Below are positions 5,780 to 14,425 of a stretch of DNA of 33,936 nucleotides, piece after piece. Origin of the DNA: JBECKW01 sp040235505 (GTDB lineage: Bacteria > Desulfobacterota > Desulfobacteria > Desulfobacterales > JAFDDL01); assembly GCA_040235505.1 (NCBI GenBank), contig JBECKW010000344.1:1-33936 (forward strand), given 5' to 3'. A program made the position numbers and the translations under genes. The notes beneath the pieces are model-generated. The model was not told the origin of the DNA, did not search any database, and saw only the letters and a program-made list of their open reading frames with translations. Numbering within the stretch: position 1 is the first letter of the stretch; each line of letters starts with the position of its first letter.

Positions 5780-8413
5780 ATGAAGGCCCCTATTTACCGC
5801 ATATTGAGAAGAACCATTCCGGGGTGCCTGCTGGGCATGTTGGGCGGACTCCTGTGTCTTGCAACGGTCTGCGCCGCCGCCACGGTAGAGCGAATTGATG
5901 CGGGCGCAGGGGGCCGCACGCTGCAGGTTGGTCTGGACCGGCGTGCGGAGTTCAAGGTGCTGCAACTGGGCGCCCGGGAAATTATGGTGGCGTTTAAAGC
6001 GTCGGAACTGGCCCCAAAAGCCGCCGGGAATCTCACCGGTCGCGATCTGATTAAACAGATTACCGTTGAAAAGCTTCCGGACCGGGCCGTTTCTCTGAAG
6101 ATCGATACCTCCGAGGATATTCGGGAGGTTCAGGCCGAATGGCAGGGGAATTCGCCGATACTCCTTGTTCGCCTGGTGTCGATCAAATCCGCGTCGAAAA
6201 CTGAAATTCCCGTCAAACATCGAAGATTTAAAAAGAAGGATATCCTTGGGGCGAGCGGCGGGAGCGGTCCCGGCACCGTCGATCAATCGCCGCAATCCGC
6301 TCCGGAATCCGCTTCCAAGGCTCAACCGCCGCCATCCCCCGATGAATCAGCTCAACCGGAGCAAACCGGACCGGAACAAACCGGAACATATCTTACCCAA
6401 CCGATAACAAGCCTTCAACTGACGACGGGAACCGATGCAGCGGCGCCTGCTTCCGATATAGAGACGGACGCAGAGGACCTGCTCACCCAGATATCCCGGA
6501 AGAATTGCACCGGCTCACCGGTGATGTCCAGCGCCCTGGCGCTTTGCCAAAAAAATAAATGGGAAGCGGCTTTCAAGTTACTGGATACGGGACTTAATCC
6601 CACTGCCAAGGACCCGTGCCAGGCAGAACGCTATTACCTGAAAGCGTATGCGGCATCCAGAATGAGCACCTCCGGAGACGATCGAATGAATCTGGATGCG
6701 GTCAGCTATTTTCAGGACGCCCTCAGTTATTATCCCGACGTCTCCTATGCCCCCTCTTCCATGCTGATCCTGGGCGGCATATACGACCAGCTCGGCAGCA
6801 ATGCGGAGGCCATGGGATATTTCAAACTGATATTGAAAACATATCCGGATCTTCCAGAGGCCGCCGACGCGATGCTGAACCTTGGGCTGCTCTATGCAAA
6901 AGAGCAGAAACAGGATCTGGCCGTCAGCACATTTCGTCAGTTTATCAAGGACTATCCCCAAAGCCGGCGCCTGACGGATGTGCGGCTTGCACTCGGCAAA
7001 TCACTTTATGAAGAAAACGAGTTTTCCGATTCCCTGGCCATGCTCACCCGGGTGGCGGCGGATGATCCCCGTCGCATCTATGAAGATCCGGATCTGCTGG
7101 AGTATATCGGAAATCTGAACTATCAGCTCGGCAACATGGACAGCGCCCGGGAAGCGATGGCCAAGGCGGTGAACCTGTTTCCACAAAGCGACGCGGTACC
7201 GGTTCTCTTGACACGAATCGGCGACACGTTGAGGGACAGCGGCCGGAAGGAGCAGGCGAAAAAAATCTATGAGTTGGTGATGAAGCGGTACCCGGATACC
7301 GACGGTTTCGCCATCAGTGCCATCCGATATGCGGACCTTCTGTCAAACCGATCCGAAAAGGAGGCCCAATACCGAATGGTGATCGATCGTTTTTCGGGCC
7401 ATCCCATGGCCAAGCTCGCCGTGGTCCGGCTGGCGGATCTCCAGTACCAGGAAGGAGATTATAGCGCCAGCATCGAGACCCTTCGGGGCGTGATATCGGA
7501 AGATCTCAAAAGTCTGAAGGATGATGCCGAGTATGTGATGGCGGCAGCCTATGGGGGATATTTTCGCCAGTTGGCCGAACGTGGCGACCCCCTGGCCTCG
7601 ATCACCGTATATGAAAAGGACAAAAGCCTCATCAACCGATTTGAAAATCCGGATATTTTCGAAATGGTCGGCACGGCATTTTTTAGGGCAAAATTGTTCA
7701 CCCAGGCCAAAGAGCTTTTTCAGAAGTCCTACAAGGCATCTTCGGCCGACAAGCGCCCCGCGAGTCTTTATTACCATTTTGCGGTGACGCTTCAGGAACT
7801 TGGCGAGAACATGCAGGCAAGAGAGATGTTTTCTGCATATTTTCAGAAAGCTCCAAAAGGCGAGAAGAATCCCGACGCCTACCTTCGTATGGGGCGTCTT
7901 CTGGTCTCCGAAAAGTCATATGAGACTGCCCTGAAATTTATCTGGACCGGCCTTGAGCAAAGCACTTCGAACATGCAGAAGGCGCAATTTCTGATGACCG
8001 AATCCGATGCATACGGGAACATGGGGAAGGAGCAAAGTGTCCCCGACATCCTGATAAAGGCCATCAACCTGATGGTATCGTCTCCGGAGGTTTCGAACGA
8101 GCAGCTCATGAAAGCCCATCGCCGTCTGGGGGAAAGCTATATGAAGCTTTCGGACTTCGACAAGGCCGGCGAGGCCTTTACCATGGCGCTGAAATTTTCA
8201 GGCGGAAACCGTCCCCCGGCGCTTCTTTTTCTCCTGGCCGAATCCGATCTGAAGGCGCAGAACCCGGAAGCGGCCCGGACGGTGCTCTCCGAGATGCTTA
8301 ATTGCGGAGACGCCTTCTGGGTGCGAATGGCCAAGGAGAAATTACAAAGTATAGCGTTGGATGAAAAAATGAAAGATCAAGCGCCGACAGCGACAACATC
8401 CGTTGGCCAATGA
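5780..8413 (+). CDS. Large secreted TPR protein of the flagellar locus (PflA-like architecture)
   Basis: An 877-residue protein. Residues 1-34 form a signal peptide (basic start, hydrophobic 15-30, then CAAA); the residue before C31 is V, so a lipobox is absent. Residues 35-135 look like a beta-rich domain resembling AMIN-type modules, 150-215 are a Pro/Gln-rich linker, and about 240-860 hold many TPR-type helical repeats (for example GGIYDQLG, LGLLYAKE, LGESYMKL). ATG 5780 is preferred to the overlapping TTG 5777. It has its own sigma-54 promoter and is 10 nt from a sigma-54 activator gene. A secreted beta-domain plus TPR superhelix is also the layout of PflA, the Campylobacter periplasmic stator-scaffold protein. 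A similar periplasmic disc role is a hypothesis based on architecture and context. No enzymatic motif is seen. Confidence 0.8.
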   Translation: MKAPIYRILRRTIPGCLLGMLGGLLCLATVCAAATVERIDAGAGGRTLQVGLDRRAEFKVLQLGAREIMVAFKASELAPKAAGNLTGRDLIKQITVEKLPDRAVSLKIDTSEDIREVQAEWQGNSPILLVRLVSIKSASKTEIPVKHRRFKKKDILGASGGSGPGTVDQSPQSAPESASKAQPPPSPDESAQPEQTGPEQTGTYLTQPITSLQLTTGTDAAAPASDIETDAEDLLTQISRKNCTGSPVMSSALALCQKNKWEAAFKLLDTGLNPTAKDPCQAERYYLKAYAASRMSTSGDDRMNLDAVSYFQDALSYYPDVSYAPSSMLILGGIYDQLGSNAEAMGYFKLILKTYPDLPEAADAMLNLGLLYAKEQKQDLAVSTFRQFIKDYPQSRRLTDVRLALGKSLYEENEFSDSLAMLTRVAADDPRRIYEDPDLLEYIGNLNYQLGNMDSAREAMAKAVNLFPQSDAVPVLLTRIGDTLRDSGRKEQAKKIYELVMKRYPDTDGFAISAIRYADLLSNRSEKEAQYRMVIDRFSGHPMAKLAVVRLADLQYQEGDYSASIETLRGVISEDLKSLKDDAEYVMAAAYGGYFRQLAERGDPLASITVYEKDKSLINRFENPDIFEMVGTAFFRAKLFTQAKELFQKSYKASSADKRPASLYYHFAVTLQELGENMQAREMFSAYFQKAPKGEKNPDAYLRMGRLLVSEKSYETALKFIWTGLEQSTSNMQKAQFLMTESDAYGNMGKEQSVPDILIKAINLMVSSPEVSNEQLMKAHRRLGESYMKLSDFDKAGEAFTMALKFSGGNRPPALLFLLAESDLKAQNPEAARTVLSEMLNCGDAFWVRMAKEKLQSIALDEKMKDQAPTATTSVGQ

Positions 8414-8423
8414 TTAATTATTT

Positions 8424-9797
8424 ATGACACAGAACCGGAACATACTAGTTATCGAGGACGATCCACAGGAACGTGTGGCATTGGTGCGAACCTTGGAAGA
8501 GTGGGGATATGCCCCGACCGGGGTTTCCGGTGGCGAGGAGGGGATCCGCGAGATGGCCGAACGCGGTTTCCGGCTTCTGATTATCAGCTTCGATGCGCCG
8601 GGTTTGGATGCCGGCGGGCTCCTCGGGCAGGCGAAGGGCGGGGAAGATCCGGCTGAAGTCCTGTTCGTTTCAAAGACGGCGCCGGTTGAAGCCGCCGTGG
8701 AGATGATGAAGGCAGGCGCGCTGGATTTCATGATCAAGCCTGTGGACAGCGAGCAACTGAGCCATCACGTGCAACGGGTATTCCAGTCGGCCATCCGGGG
8801 AGAGGATTCCGACAGGGGAAGGCGAAAACGCAGCTCCATACAGATTGTGGCCCAGGACCCGGGGATGCTGAAGATCCTGGACCTGGCACGTCAAGTGGCC
8901 GACAGCCGGGCATCGGTGTTGATCCAGGGGGAAAGCGGTACGGGAAAGGAACTGATCGCCCGCTACATCCATGAGAACAGCGGCCGGCGCCAGGGACCCT
9001 TTGTGGCGGTCAACTGTGCCGCCCTGCCGGAAACGCTTCTGGAAAGCGAACTCTTCGGTCATGAAAAAGGCGCTTTCACCGGGGCCATCGCCACCAAACC
9101 GGGGAAATTCGAACTGGCTGCCGGCGGCACGATCCTCCTGGACGAGGTCACCGAAATGCCGCTCCATCTCCAGTCCAAGTTTCTCCGAGTGCTCCAGGAG
9201 CGGGAAATCGACCGCATCGGGGGGCGTCGGCCCATTCCGGTAGATATCCGCGTGATTGCCACCACGAACCGGGATATGAAGGAAACCATCGAAAAGAAAG
9301 AATTTCGCGAAGATCTCTATTACCGCCTGAATGTCATTCCCCTTCTTCTGCCGTCCCTTCGAAACCGCTGCGTAGACATTCCGGTCCTTGCCAGGCATTT
9401 TGTCGAAAAGTACAACGACCTTGACGGACGAAGCGTCAAAGATTTGGCACCGGATGCGATCCAGAAAATTATGTCCCTCCCCCTGAAAGGAAACGTCCGG
9501 GAACTGGAGAACATTATCGAGCGGGCCGTTCTTTTATGTGACGGAGAACTGATCCGTCCGGCGGACCTTTTCTGCGACGACATATCCACCTGTGAAGCGG
9601 GCGGAGAAGTGCCCGGGGGTGAAGGATTTACAGGGGATTTTGCCTCCCGCCAGCTCAAGGATGTCGAGAAGAATCTCATCTTCCAGACCTTGGATGAAAC
9701 CAACGGCAACCGGACCCACGCCGCAAAAATTCTCGGCATCAGTGTTCGAACCCTCCGCAACAAACTCAACGAATACAAAGAAGGCATCGACGCCTGA
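8424..9797 (+). CDS. Sigma-54-dependent activator lacking the receiver phosphoacceptor (FlrC/FlgR-like)
   Basis: A 457-residue NtrC-family regulator: receiver (5-120), AAA+ domain (about 138-370) with Walker A GESGTGKE (169-176), GAFTGA (216-221) and Walker B GGTILLDE, and a Fis-type helix-turn-helix at 415-452. In the receiver the acidic pair (E11-D12-D13) and K105 are kept, but the phosphoacceptor position is Ser (S55 in IISFDAPG) and the Thr position is S83. D57 lies two residues too far to be the normal site. Activation by standard phosphotransfer is therefore unlikely unless D57 substitutes. Flagellar loci often encode a kinase/regulator pair here (FlrB-FlrC, FleS-FleR); no kinase gene is present. 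The gene follows the TPR gene at 10 nt and directly precedes the flgB promoter. Confidence 0.9.
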   Translation: MTQNRNILVIEDDPQERVALVRTLEEWGYAPTGVSGGEEGIREMAERGFRLLIISFDAPGLDAGGLLGQAKGGEDPAEVLFVSKTAPVEAAVEMMKAGALDFMIKPVDSEQLSHHVQRVFQSAIRGEDSDRGRRKRSSIQIVAQDPGMLKILDLARQVADSRASVLIQGESGTGKELIARYIHENSGRRQGPFVAVNCAALPETLLESELFGHEKGAFTGAIATKPGKFELAAGGTILLDEVTEMPLHLQSKFLRVLQEREIDRIGGRRPIPVDIRVIATTNRDMKETIEKKEFREDLYYRLNVIPLLLPSLRNRCVDIPVLARHFVEKYNDLDGRSVKDLAPDAIQKIMSLPLKGNVRELENIIERAVLLCDGELIRPADLFCDDISTCEAGGEVPGGEGFTGDFASRQLKDVEKNLIFQTLDETNGNRTHAAKILGISVRTLRNKLNEYKEGIDA

Positions 9798-9802
9798 TCG
9801 TC

Positions 9803-9818
9803 AGGCACGCAAATTGCT
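9803..9818 (+). promoter_or_regulatory. Sigma-54 promoter for the flgB-motE operon
   Basis: AGGCACGCAAATTGCT: GG (9804-9805) and GC (9816-9817) are ten nt apart, and only the first base departs from TGGCACG-N4-TTGCW. Predicted start is near 9829, 65 nt upstream of flgB. It begins five nt after the stop codon of the upstream activator gene. Confidence 0.88.
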
Positions 9819-9893
9819 TTGTCACTACATCGGATCGCCGGTTCTTACTTTAATCGGAATTTACCGATCAACCTTTGACCCAGGAGGCAAGCG

Positions 9894-10289
9894 ATGGTCA
9901 ATTCGATTCTTTTTGACAAGGCGGTGAACTTGATGCATCAGGCCCTGAACGTTTCTACGGAACGGAACCGGCTTATTACCGGAAATATCGCCAATGTGGA
10001 TACCATCGGTTACGCACCGACGGACCTGGACTTCAAACAGAGCCTGCTCCGGGCCATGGAATCCCCCGCTGAAGAGAGCATGACCCGAACCAATGCCAAA
10101 CATTTCGCTACCGGCGTCGAAGGCCCTTCCAACGGGCCCGTGTACATTCACAGTTCCAAGGAGGCCGTGGACATCGACCAGGAGATGACGGATCTGGCGG
10201 AAAACAATCTCCAGTACCGAACAAGCTCCGAGATGCTGATGCGAAAACTGAACATGATCAAGTACAGCATTGTTGAAGGAGGTAAATAA
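9894..10289 (+). CDS. flgB: Flagellar proximal rod protein FlgB
   Basis: A 131-residue rod protein of normal length. The N terminus carries the axial-protein signature of the FlgB/C/E/F/G/K family (RNRLITGNIANVDTIGY, about 24-40), and the C-terminal helix ends the discontinuous coiled coil typical of rod and hook subunits. FlgB sits at the base of the rod in the periplasm and is exported by the flagellar type III apparatus, so no cleaved signal is expected. CAGGAGG at 9880-9886 lies seven nt before the ATG. It is first in its operon behind the sigma-54 promoter at 9803, and its TAA overlaps the flgC ATG by one base. Confidence 0.97.
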   Translation: MVNSILFDKAVNLMHQALNVSTERNRLITGNIANVDTIGYAPTDLDFKQSLLRAMESPAEESMTRTNAKHFATGVEGPSNGPVYIHSSKEAVDIDQEMTDLAENNLQYRTSSEMLMRKLNMIKYSIVEGGK

Positions 10290-10723
10290 TGGATCTGATG
10301 CAGGCCATGAAAATCAGCGGAACCGCCCTGAGCGCCCAGCGGACCAAGATTAACGTCATTTCGGAAAACCTGGCCAATAGTGAGACTACCCGCACCGCAA
10401 GCGGCGGGCCGTACCGGCGAAAGATGGTGGTGCTCTCCGAGCAGCCGGTGGAGCCTTTCAAAAATGTGCTGGCCCGGGAGCAGGATGAGGGTGAAGGGGT
10501 GAAGGTGTCCAACATTGTCGAATCCCAGGAGGACTTCAACCTGGTCTATAATCCGGCGCATCCGGACGCGGACCCCGATACGGGCTACGTGGCCATGCCG
10601 AACGTGAACATCCTGACCGAGATGGCGGACATGATGACCGCCAAACGCGCCTACGATGCCAGCGTGACCGCCATGAACAACACCAAGAGCATGATGCTCA
10701 AGGCCCTTGAGATTGGGAAATAA
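10289..10723 (+). CDS. flgC: Flagellar proximal rod protein FlgC
   Basis: A 144-residue protein with the FlgC N-terminal signature (INVISENLANSETTRT, about 22-37) and the C-terminal motif beginning NVNILTEMADMM, followed by a long helix. FlgC polymerises with FlgB, FlgF and FlgG to form the proximal rod above the MS ring. The ATG is fused to the flgB stop (TAATG), so translation is coupled, with GGAGG just upstream at 10278-10282. Length and motifs are standard. Confidence 0.97.
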   Translation: MDLMQAMKISGTALSAQRTKINVISENLANSETTRTASGGPYRRKMVVLSEQPVEPFKNVLAREQDEGEGVKVSNIVESQEDFNLVYNPAHPDADPDTGYVAMPNVNILTEMADMMTAKRAYDASVTAMNNTKSMMLKALEIGK

Positions 10724-10737
10724 AGGGGGGACATTAG

Positions 10738-11025
10738 ATGAATATCGCACCGATTGAAGGTATCGAATCCGGACAGACCTTTTCAACGGGCAAAACCCGG
10801 AATGACGGGGAGACGGGATTCGTCGACCGACTGAAGCAGGCGATTTCCGAAGTCAACGAACTGCAAAACAACGCCGACAAGGACATGGAGAAGGTCACCC
10901 TGGGCAAACTCGATATCCATGAAGGGATGCTGGCCCTGACCGAGGCGGACATGTCTCTGCGGCTGATGGTGACGGTAAGAAACAAGATTATGGATGCGTA
11001 TAAGGAAATCAGTCGAATATCATAA
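10738..11025 (+). CDS. fliE: MS ring-rod junction protein FliE
   Basis: A 95-residue protein. The C-terminal two thirds match FliE: FVDRLKQAISEVNELQ, a middle motif around GKLDIHEGMLALTEADMS, and a C-terminal helix ending in RNKIMDAYKEI. FliE joins the MS ring (FliF) to the rod and is needed for export of rod substrates. A run of G precedes the ATG as a Shine-Dalgarno sequence. It lies 14 nt after flgC and 30 nt before fliF, the canonical flgBC-fliEFG order. Confidence 0.96.
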   Translation: MNIAPIEGIESGQTFSTGKTRNDGETGFVDRLKQAISEVNELQNNADKDMEKVTLGKLDIHEGMLALTEADMSLRLMVTVRNKIMDAYKEISRIS

Positions 11026-11055
11026 TGACCATTATAAATATGGATACCAAACGAC

Positions 11056-12651
11056 ATGAATGCGCTATTTGAACAGATCAGGAACATTTTCGGGGCAATT
11101 CCCCTCTCGCAGAAAATCGTCATGGGGGTTGTCATTCTGGTGGTGGGCTTCGGTTGCGTCGGTCTTTACCTCTACGGGCAAAAAACATCCTATGAGCCCC
11201 TCTACGGCAATCTATCGACGGATGATGCGACGAGCATCATTGAAAAGCTGAAGGCGCAGAACGTGCCGTATCAGCTCGCAAGCGGCGGCAGCGCGATTCT
11301 TGTGCCTTCGGATCAGGTATATGATCTTCGCCTCTCCCTGGCCAGTGAAGGGATCCCCAAGGGCGGCGGTGTCGGATTCGAGATTTTCGACCAGACCGAT
11401 TTCGGTACCACGGAGTTTGTTCAGAAGCTTAACTACCAGCGGGCTCTGCAGGGAGAGCTGGCCCGGACCATCAAGGAATTCAGCGAGGTGAGCGACGCCC
11501 GGGTGATGATTGTCATGGCCGAAGACTCGGTGTTTCTCGAGGAATCCAAACCGGCCTCGGCTTCGGTGCTGCTCAAACTTCGATCCAGCCTGTCCAAGAG
11601 CAAGGTGGAGGCGGTGGTCAACCTGGTGGCAAGCGCCGTCAAGGACTTATCGCCCGACAACGTGACCGTGGTGGACAGCGACGGAAACGTGCTTTCGAAG
11701 AAAAGCGGTCAGGACGGGAAGGATTCGGAGATTGCCGATGAAAAACTGGAATACAAGGTGGCTTATGAAAACAATTTGGCCCAGCAGATTCAGTCCATGC
11801 TCGAACGGATCGTGGGCAGTGGGAAGGCCATTGTCCGGGTGTCGGCGGACATGGATTTCGATCAGGTGAATCTCAGCGAGGAAACGTATGACCCGGATTC
11901 CCAGGTGGTCCGGAGCCAACAGAAGACCACCGAAAATTCGGACAGTGCCCAGGCGGCCGCAAACGGCATCTCCAGCGTCAACCCGGTAGTGGCCGATGGA
12001 AGCGCCGACAGCGTCAACAACAAGCGGACGGAAAAGTCCCAGAAACAGAACGAGACGGTGAATTACGAGATCAGCCGAACGATCAAAAAGACCGTCAATC
12101 CGGTGGCGTCCGTGGAGCGGATTTCGGTTGCCGCGGTGCTCGACGGCAATTATAAGGTGGAAACGGACAAGAACGGTAACCAGACCCGGACCTATGTGCC
12201 CCGGACCCAGGTCGAACTCGATCGGTTCAAGCAGATCGTTCAAAATGCCATGGGGTATAGCAGCGATCGGGAAGATCAGGTGACGGTGGAATCTTTCCCC
12301 TTTGCCACCATGAATGAGGCGAGTTTCGGGGACGAACCGGGCACCGACTGGCCGGCCCTGTTCAAACGCTACGGGCATCTTGCCGGTTATGCGGTGCTGA
12401 TCCTGGCGGCCTTCATGTTCCTGGTGAAGCCGATTGTCCGGACGGTTCGCGAAGTGGCCGACCAGGCACGGCAGGCACCGCTTATGGTGCGGGGGGCCCA
12501 GGACCGGGAAGCGCTTCCCGGGGCTCCTGAAAGCCGGGGCGCCCTGCCGGCGCCTGATATGACGGGGCGCCAGAAAGCATCCTACCTGGCGCGACAGGAT
12601 CTTGACAGGACCACCGACCAGATTCGTGGTTGGTTGAGCGAAGCGAGTTGA
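11056..12651 (+). CDS. fliF: Flagellar MS-ring protein FliF
   Basis: A 531-residue protein, normal for FliF. TM1 spans about 21-40; the periplasmic ring-building motifs follow (YEPLYGNLSTDDATSI, then GGVGFEIFDQTDFGTTEF and NYQRALQGELARTI); TM2 spans about 441-462. The C-terminal cytoplasmic tail ends with DQIRGWLSEAS, the FliG-binding helix. The Ser/Asn/Gln-rich stretch around 300-345 is the usual variable beta-collar region. FliF forms the inner-membrane ring that templates the C-ring and houses the export gate. No strong ribosome-binding site is seen before ATG 11056, so coupling to fliE 30 nt upstream may help. Confidence 0.97.
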   Translation: MNALFEQIRNIFGAIPLSQKIVMGVVILVVGFGCVGLYLYGQKTSYEPLYGNLSTDDATSIIEKLKAQNVPYQLASGGSAILVPSDQVYDLRLSLASEGIPKGGGVGFEIFDQTDFGTTEFVQKLNYQRALQGELARTIKEFSEVSDARVMIVMAEDSVFLEESKPASASVLLKLRSSLSKSKVEAVVNLVASAVKDLSPDNVTVVDSDGNVLSKKSGQDGKDSEIADEKLEYKVAYENNLAQQIQSMLERIVGSGKAIVRVSADMDFDQVNLSEETYDPDSQVVRSQQKTTENSDSAQAAANGISSVNPVVADGSADSVNNKRTEKSQKQNETVNYEISRTIKKTVNPVASVERISVAAVLDGNYKVETDKNGNQTRTYVPRTQVELDRFKQIVQNAMGYSSDREDQVTVESFPFATMNEASFGDEPGTDWPALFKRYGHLAGYAVLILAAFMFLVKPIVRTVREVADQARQAPLMVRGAQDREALPGAPESRGALPAPDMTGRQKASYLARQDLDRTTDQIRGWLSEAS

Positions 12652-12663
12652 TAGGAGCGGAAA

Positions 12664-13677
12664 ATGGCAATATTGGATCCCAAAAAAATGTCCGGACCGG
12701 AAAAGGCGGCCGTGTTTCTTCTCTCCCTGGGGGAAGCCGAGGCATCGCAGATTTTCAAGAAGCTTACGGACAAGGAAATCAAACAACTGGCGGCGGTGAT
12801 GGCAAAATTTGAAAAGGTAGCACCGGAAGTCGCCGATGCCATCTCCGATGAATTTGTGAGGCGGTTTGAAAACAGGGACAACTTGAACGTCCGGGGGGAT
12901 AACTTTTTCAAAAGCGTGGTGGGAAACACCTTTGAAAAGAAGGACGCCGACAAGATCTTTCGTTTTCTCGAGGGAGAGGAGGAAGGCCGCCCCTTTCAAT
13001 GGAGCCATGAGGTGGACGCGGGCCTTCTCAAAGATCAGATCATCGGGGAGCATCCCCAGACCATTGCCATGATCCTCGCACATCTTCCGGCGGAAAAGGC
13101 GGCGGAAGTTCTTGCGGCCCTTCCAGACGATAAAAAGGGCGATATCGCCATCCGGATTGTCAAACTGGGGCAGGTTCCCCTGGAGATCATCCGGGATGTG
13201 GACCGGACCCTGCGGACGGAACTCAGCCAGATGAAGTCCAGCAACACCGAAATCGGCGGCATTGACGCCGTGGTGGATATTCTCAACAACCTGGATCGCG
13301 CCAGCGAGGATATCATTATGGAGACCATCGAGGAAGACCATAACGAGATGGCCAACGAAATCCGTGAAAAGATGTTCGTTTTCGAGGATCTTGCCAAGGT
13401 GGACGATCGGGGCATGCGCGAGATTCTCAAGAAGGTCGAGAATCAGCAGCTGGCCCTTGCCATGAAGACCGCCACCGAGGAAATGAAGCAGAAGATTCTC
13501 GGCAACCTGTCCCAGCGTGCTTCCGAAATGCTCCTGGAGGATCTGGAAGTGATGGGACCGGTTCGGTTGGCGGAGGTCGAGGAAGCACAGCAATCGATCA
13601 TCCGGGCGGCCAAGGAACTCGAGTCGGAAGGCAGCATTGTCCTGGGCGGCAAGGGAAAGGAGGATGTCCTTGTCTGA
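12664..13677 (+). CDS. fliG: Flagellar motor switch protein FliG
   Basis: A 337-residue protein with all three FliG parts: an N-terminal FliF-binding domain starting near PEKAAVFLLSLGE, a middle domain with the EHPQTIAMILAHLP motif that binds FliM, and a C-terminal torque domain (VFEDLAKVDDRGMREILKKV onward, about 240-325) with the charged residues that face the stators. It sits on the cytoplasmic side of the MS ring and transmits stator force. GGAGCGG precedes the ATG. Its 3' end overlaps the start of fliH. Confidence 0.97.
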   Translation: MAILDPKKMSGPEKAAVFLLSLGEAEASQIFKKLTDKEIKQLAAVMAKFEKVAPEVADAISDEFVRRFENRDNLNVRGDNFFKSVVGNTFEKKDADKIFRFLEGEEEGRPFQWSHEVDAGLLKDQIIGEHPQTIAMILAHLPAEKAAEVLAALPDDKKGDIAIRIVKLGQVPLEIIRDVDRTLRTELSQMKSSNTEIGGIDAVVDILNNLDRASEDIIMETIEEDHNEMANEIREKMFVFEDLAKVDDRGMREILKKVENQQLALAMKTATEEMKQKILGNLSQRASEMLLEDLEVMGPVRLAEVEEAQQSIIRAAKELESEGSIVLGGKGKEDVLV

Positions 13678-14425
13678 TTCTACGAAAAACAAATCGTTTC
13701 AAACATCGATGTGGGACAGAACCGACACCCGAAAAACCAAGATCGGTGGGGACGGGGAGGCCTTCAGATCGCTGTATCCCGGCCAGGGGAAAAAAGGCGG
13801 GGGAAATGGCTTCGTGGCATCCTTTGTCAGCGAGGAAAGGGCCCGGGAAATTGCCCGGAATGTGTCCAAAGCACCTCAGGAGGAGGCGAAAGCCGAAGAC
13901 CTGAACGAGATCCGGAAGCGGGCCTATGAGGAGGGGTTTGCCGAGGGCCGCCAGGCGGGTTACCATGAAGGCCGTCAGCAGTCCCGGGAATTCATCGATC
14001 GGATGGAATGTATCGTGAACCATATCGATTCGGCCTGGGCGGATCTGATTCAAATCCATGAGTCCCGGATTATCGACCTGGTGGCACGTTCGGTGGAAAA
14101 GGTGGTCTACAGCCAGGCGATCCTCGAACAGGATATGGTCAAGCGGGCCATTATCGAAGCGCTTCGGGTCGTTCCGGAGCCGGTCAATGTCCAGATCTCC
14201 GTCAATCCTAAGGACTATGAATATATTGAGACTATTAAGGAAGATTTTTTTTCACATATCAAAGGATTGAAGGATGTGACCGTCACCCCGGATTCCGGCG
14301 TCCACCAGGGCGGGTGCAACGTTCGAACCAAGTTCGGGGAAGTGGACGCCACCCTCGAGAGCCGACTGGAGGCCATCCGTGAGTGTCTGCTGAAGGCCGG
14401 GGGAAAGAAGGCGGGACCCCGATGA
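13664..14425 (+). CDS. fliH: Flagellar export ATPase regulator FliH
   Basis: About 253 residues. The N-terminal part is charged and of low complexity, the middle has the G-x-x-x-G-like helical stretch typical of FliH (YEEGFAEGRQAGYHEGRQ, about 89-106), and the C-terminal half is a globular domain that contacts FliI. FliH dimers bind FliI and dock it to the C-ring and export gate. The start is uncertain: AAGGAGG at 13657-13663 directly abuts ATG 13664, while a TTG two codons on (13670) has an ideal six-nt spacing. The start lies inside the fliG end, and the stop overlaps the fliI ATG. Confidence 0.9.
   Translation: MSLSDSTKNKSFQTSMWDRTDTRKTKIGGDGEAFRSLYPGQGKKGGGNGFVASFVSEERAREIARNVSKAPQEEAKAEDLNEIRKRAYEEGFAEGRQAGYHEGRQQSREFIDRMECIVNHIDSAWADLIQIHESRIIDLVARSVEKVVYSQAILEQDMVKRAIIEALRVVPEPVNVQISVNPKDYEYIETIKEDFFSHIKGLKDVTVTPDSGVHQGGCNVRTKFGEVDATLESRLEAIRECLLKAGGKKAGPR

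Noticed and set aside
5427..5780. Open frames of 92 and 117 codons before the TPR gene
   Set aside because: No family motif or good ribosome-binding site, and they run across the sigma-54 promoter and into the TPR start.
11647..13692. A 681-codon open frame on the minus strand
   Set aside because: It lies antisense to the 3' part of fliF and all of fliG, both highly conserved; long antisense frames are common opposite such codon use, and its protein shows no family features.
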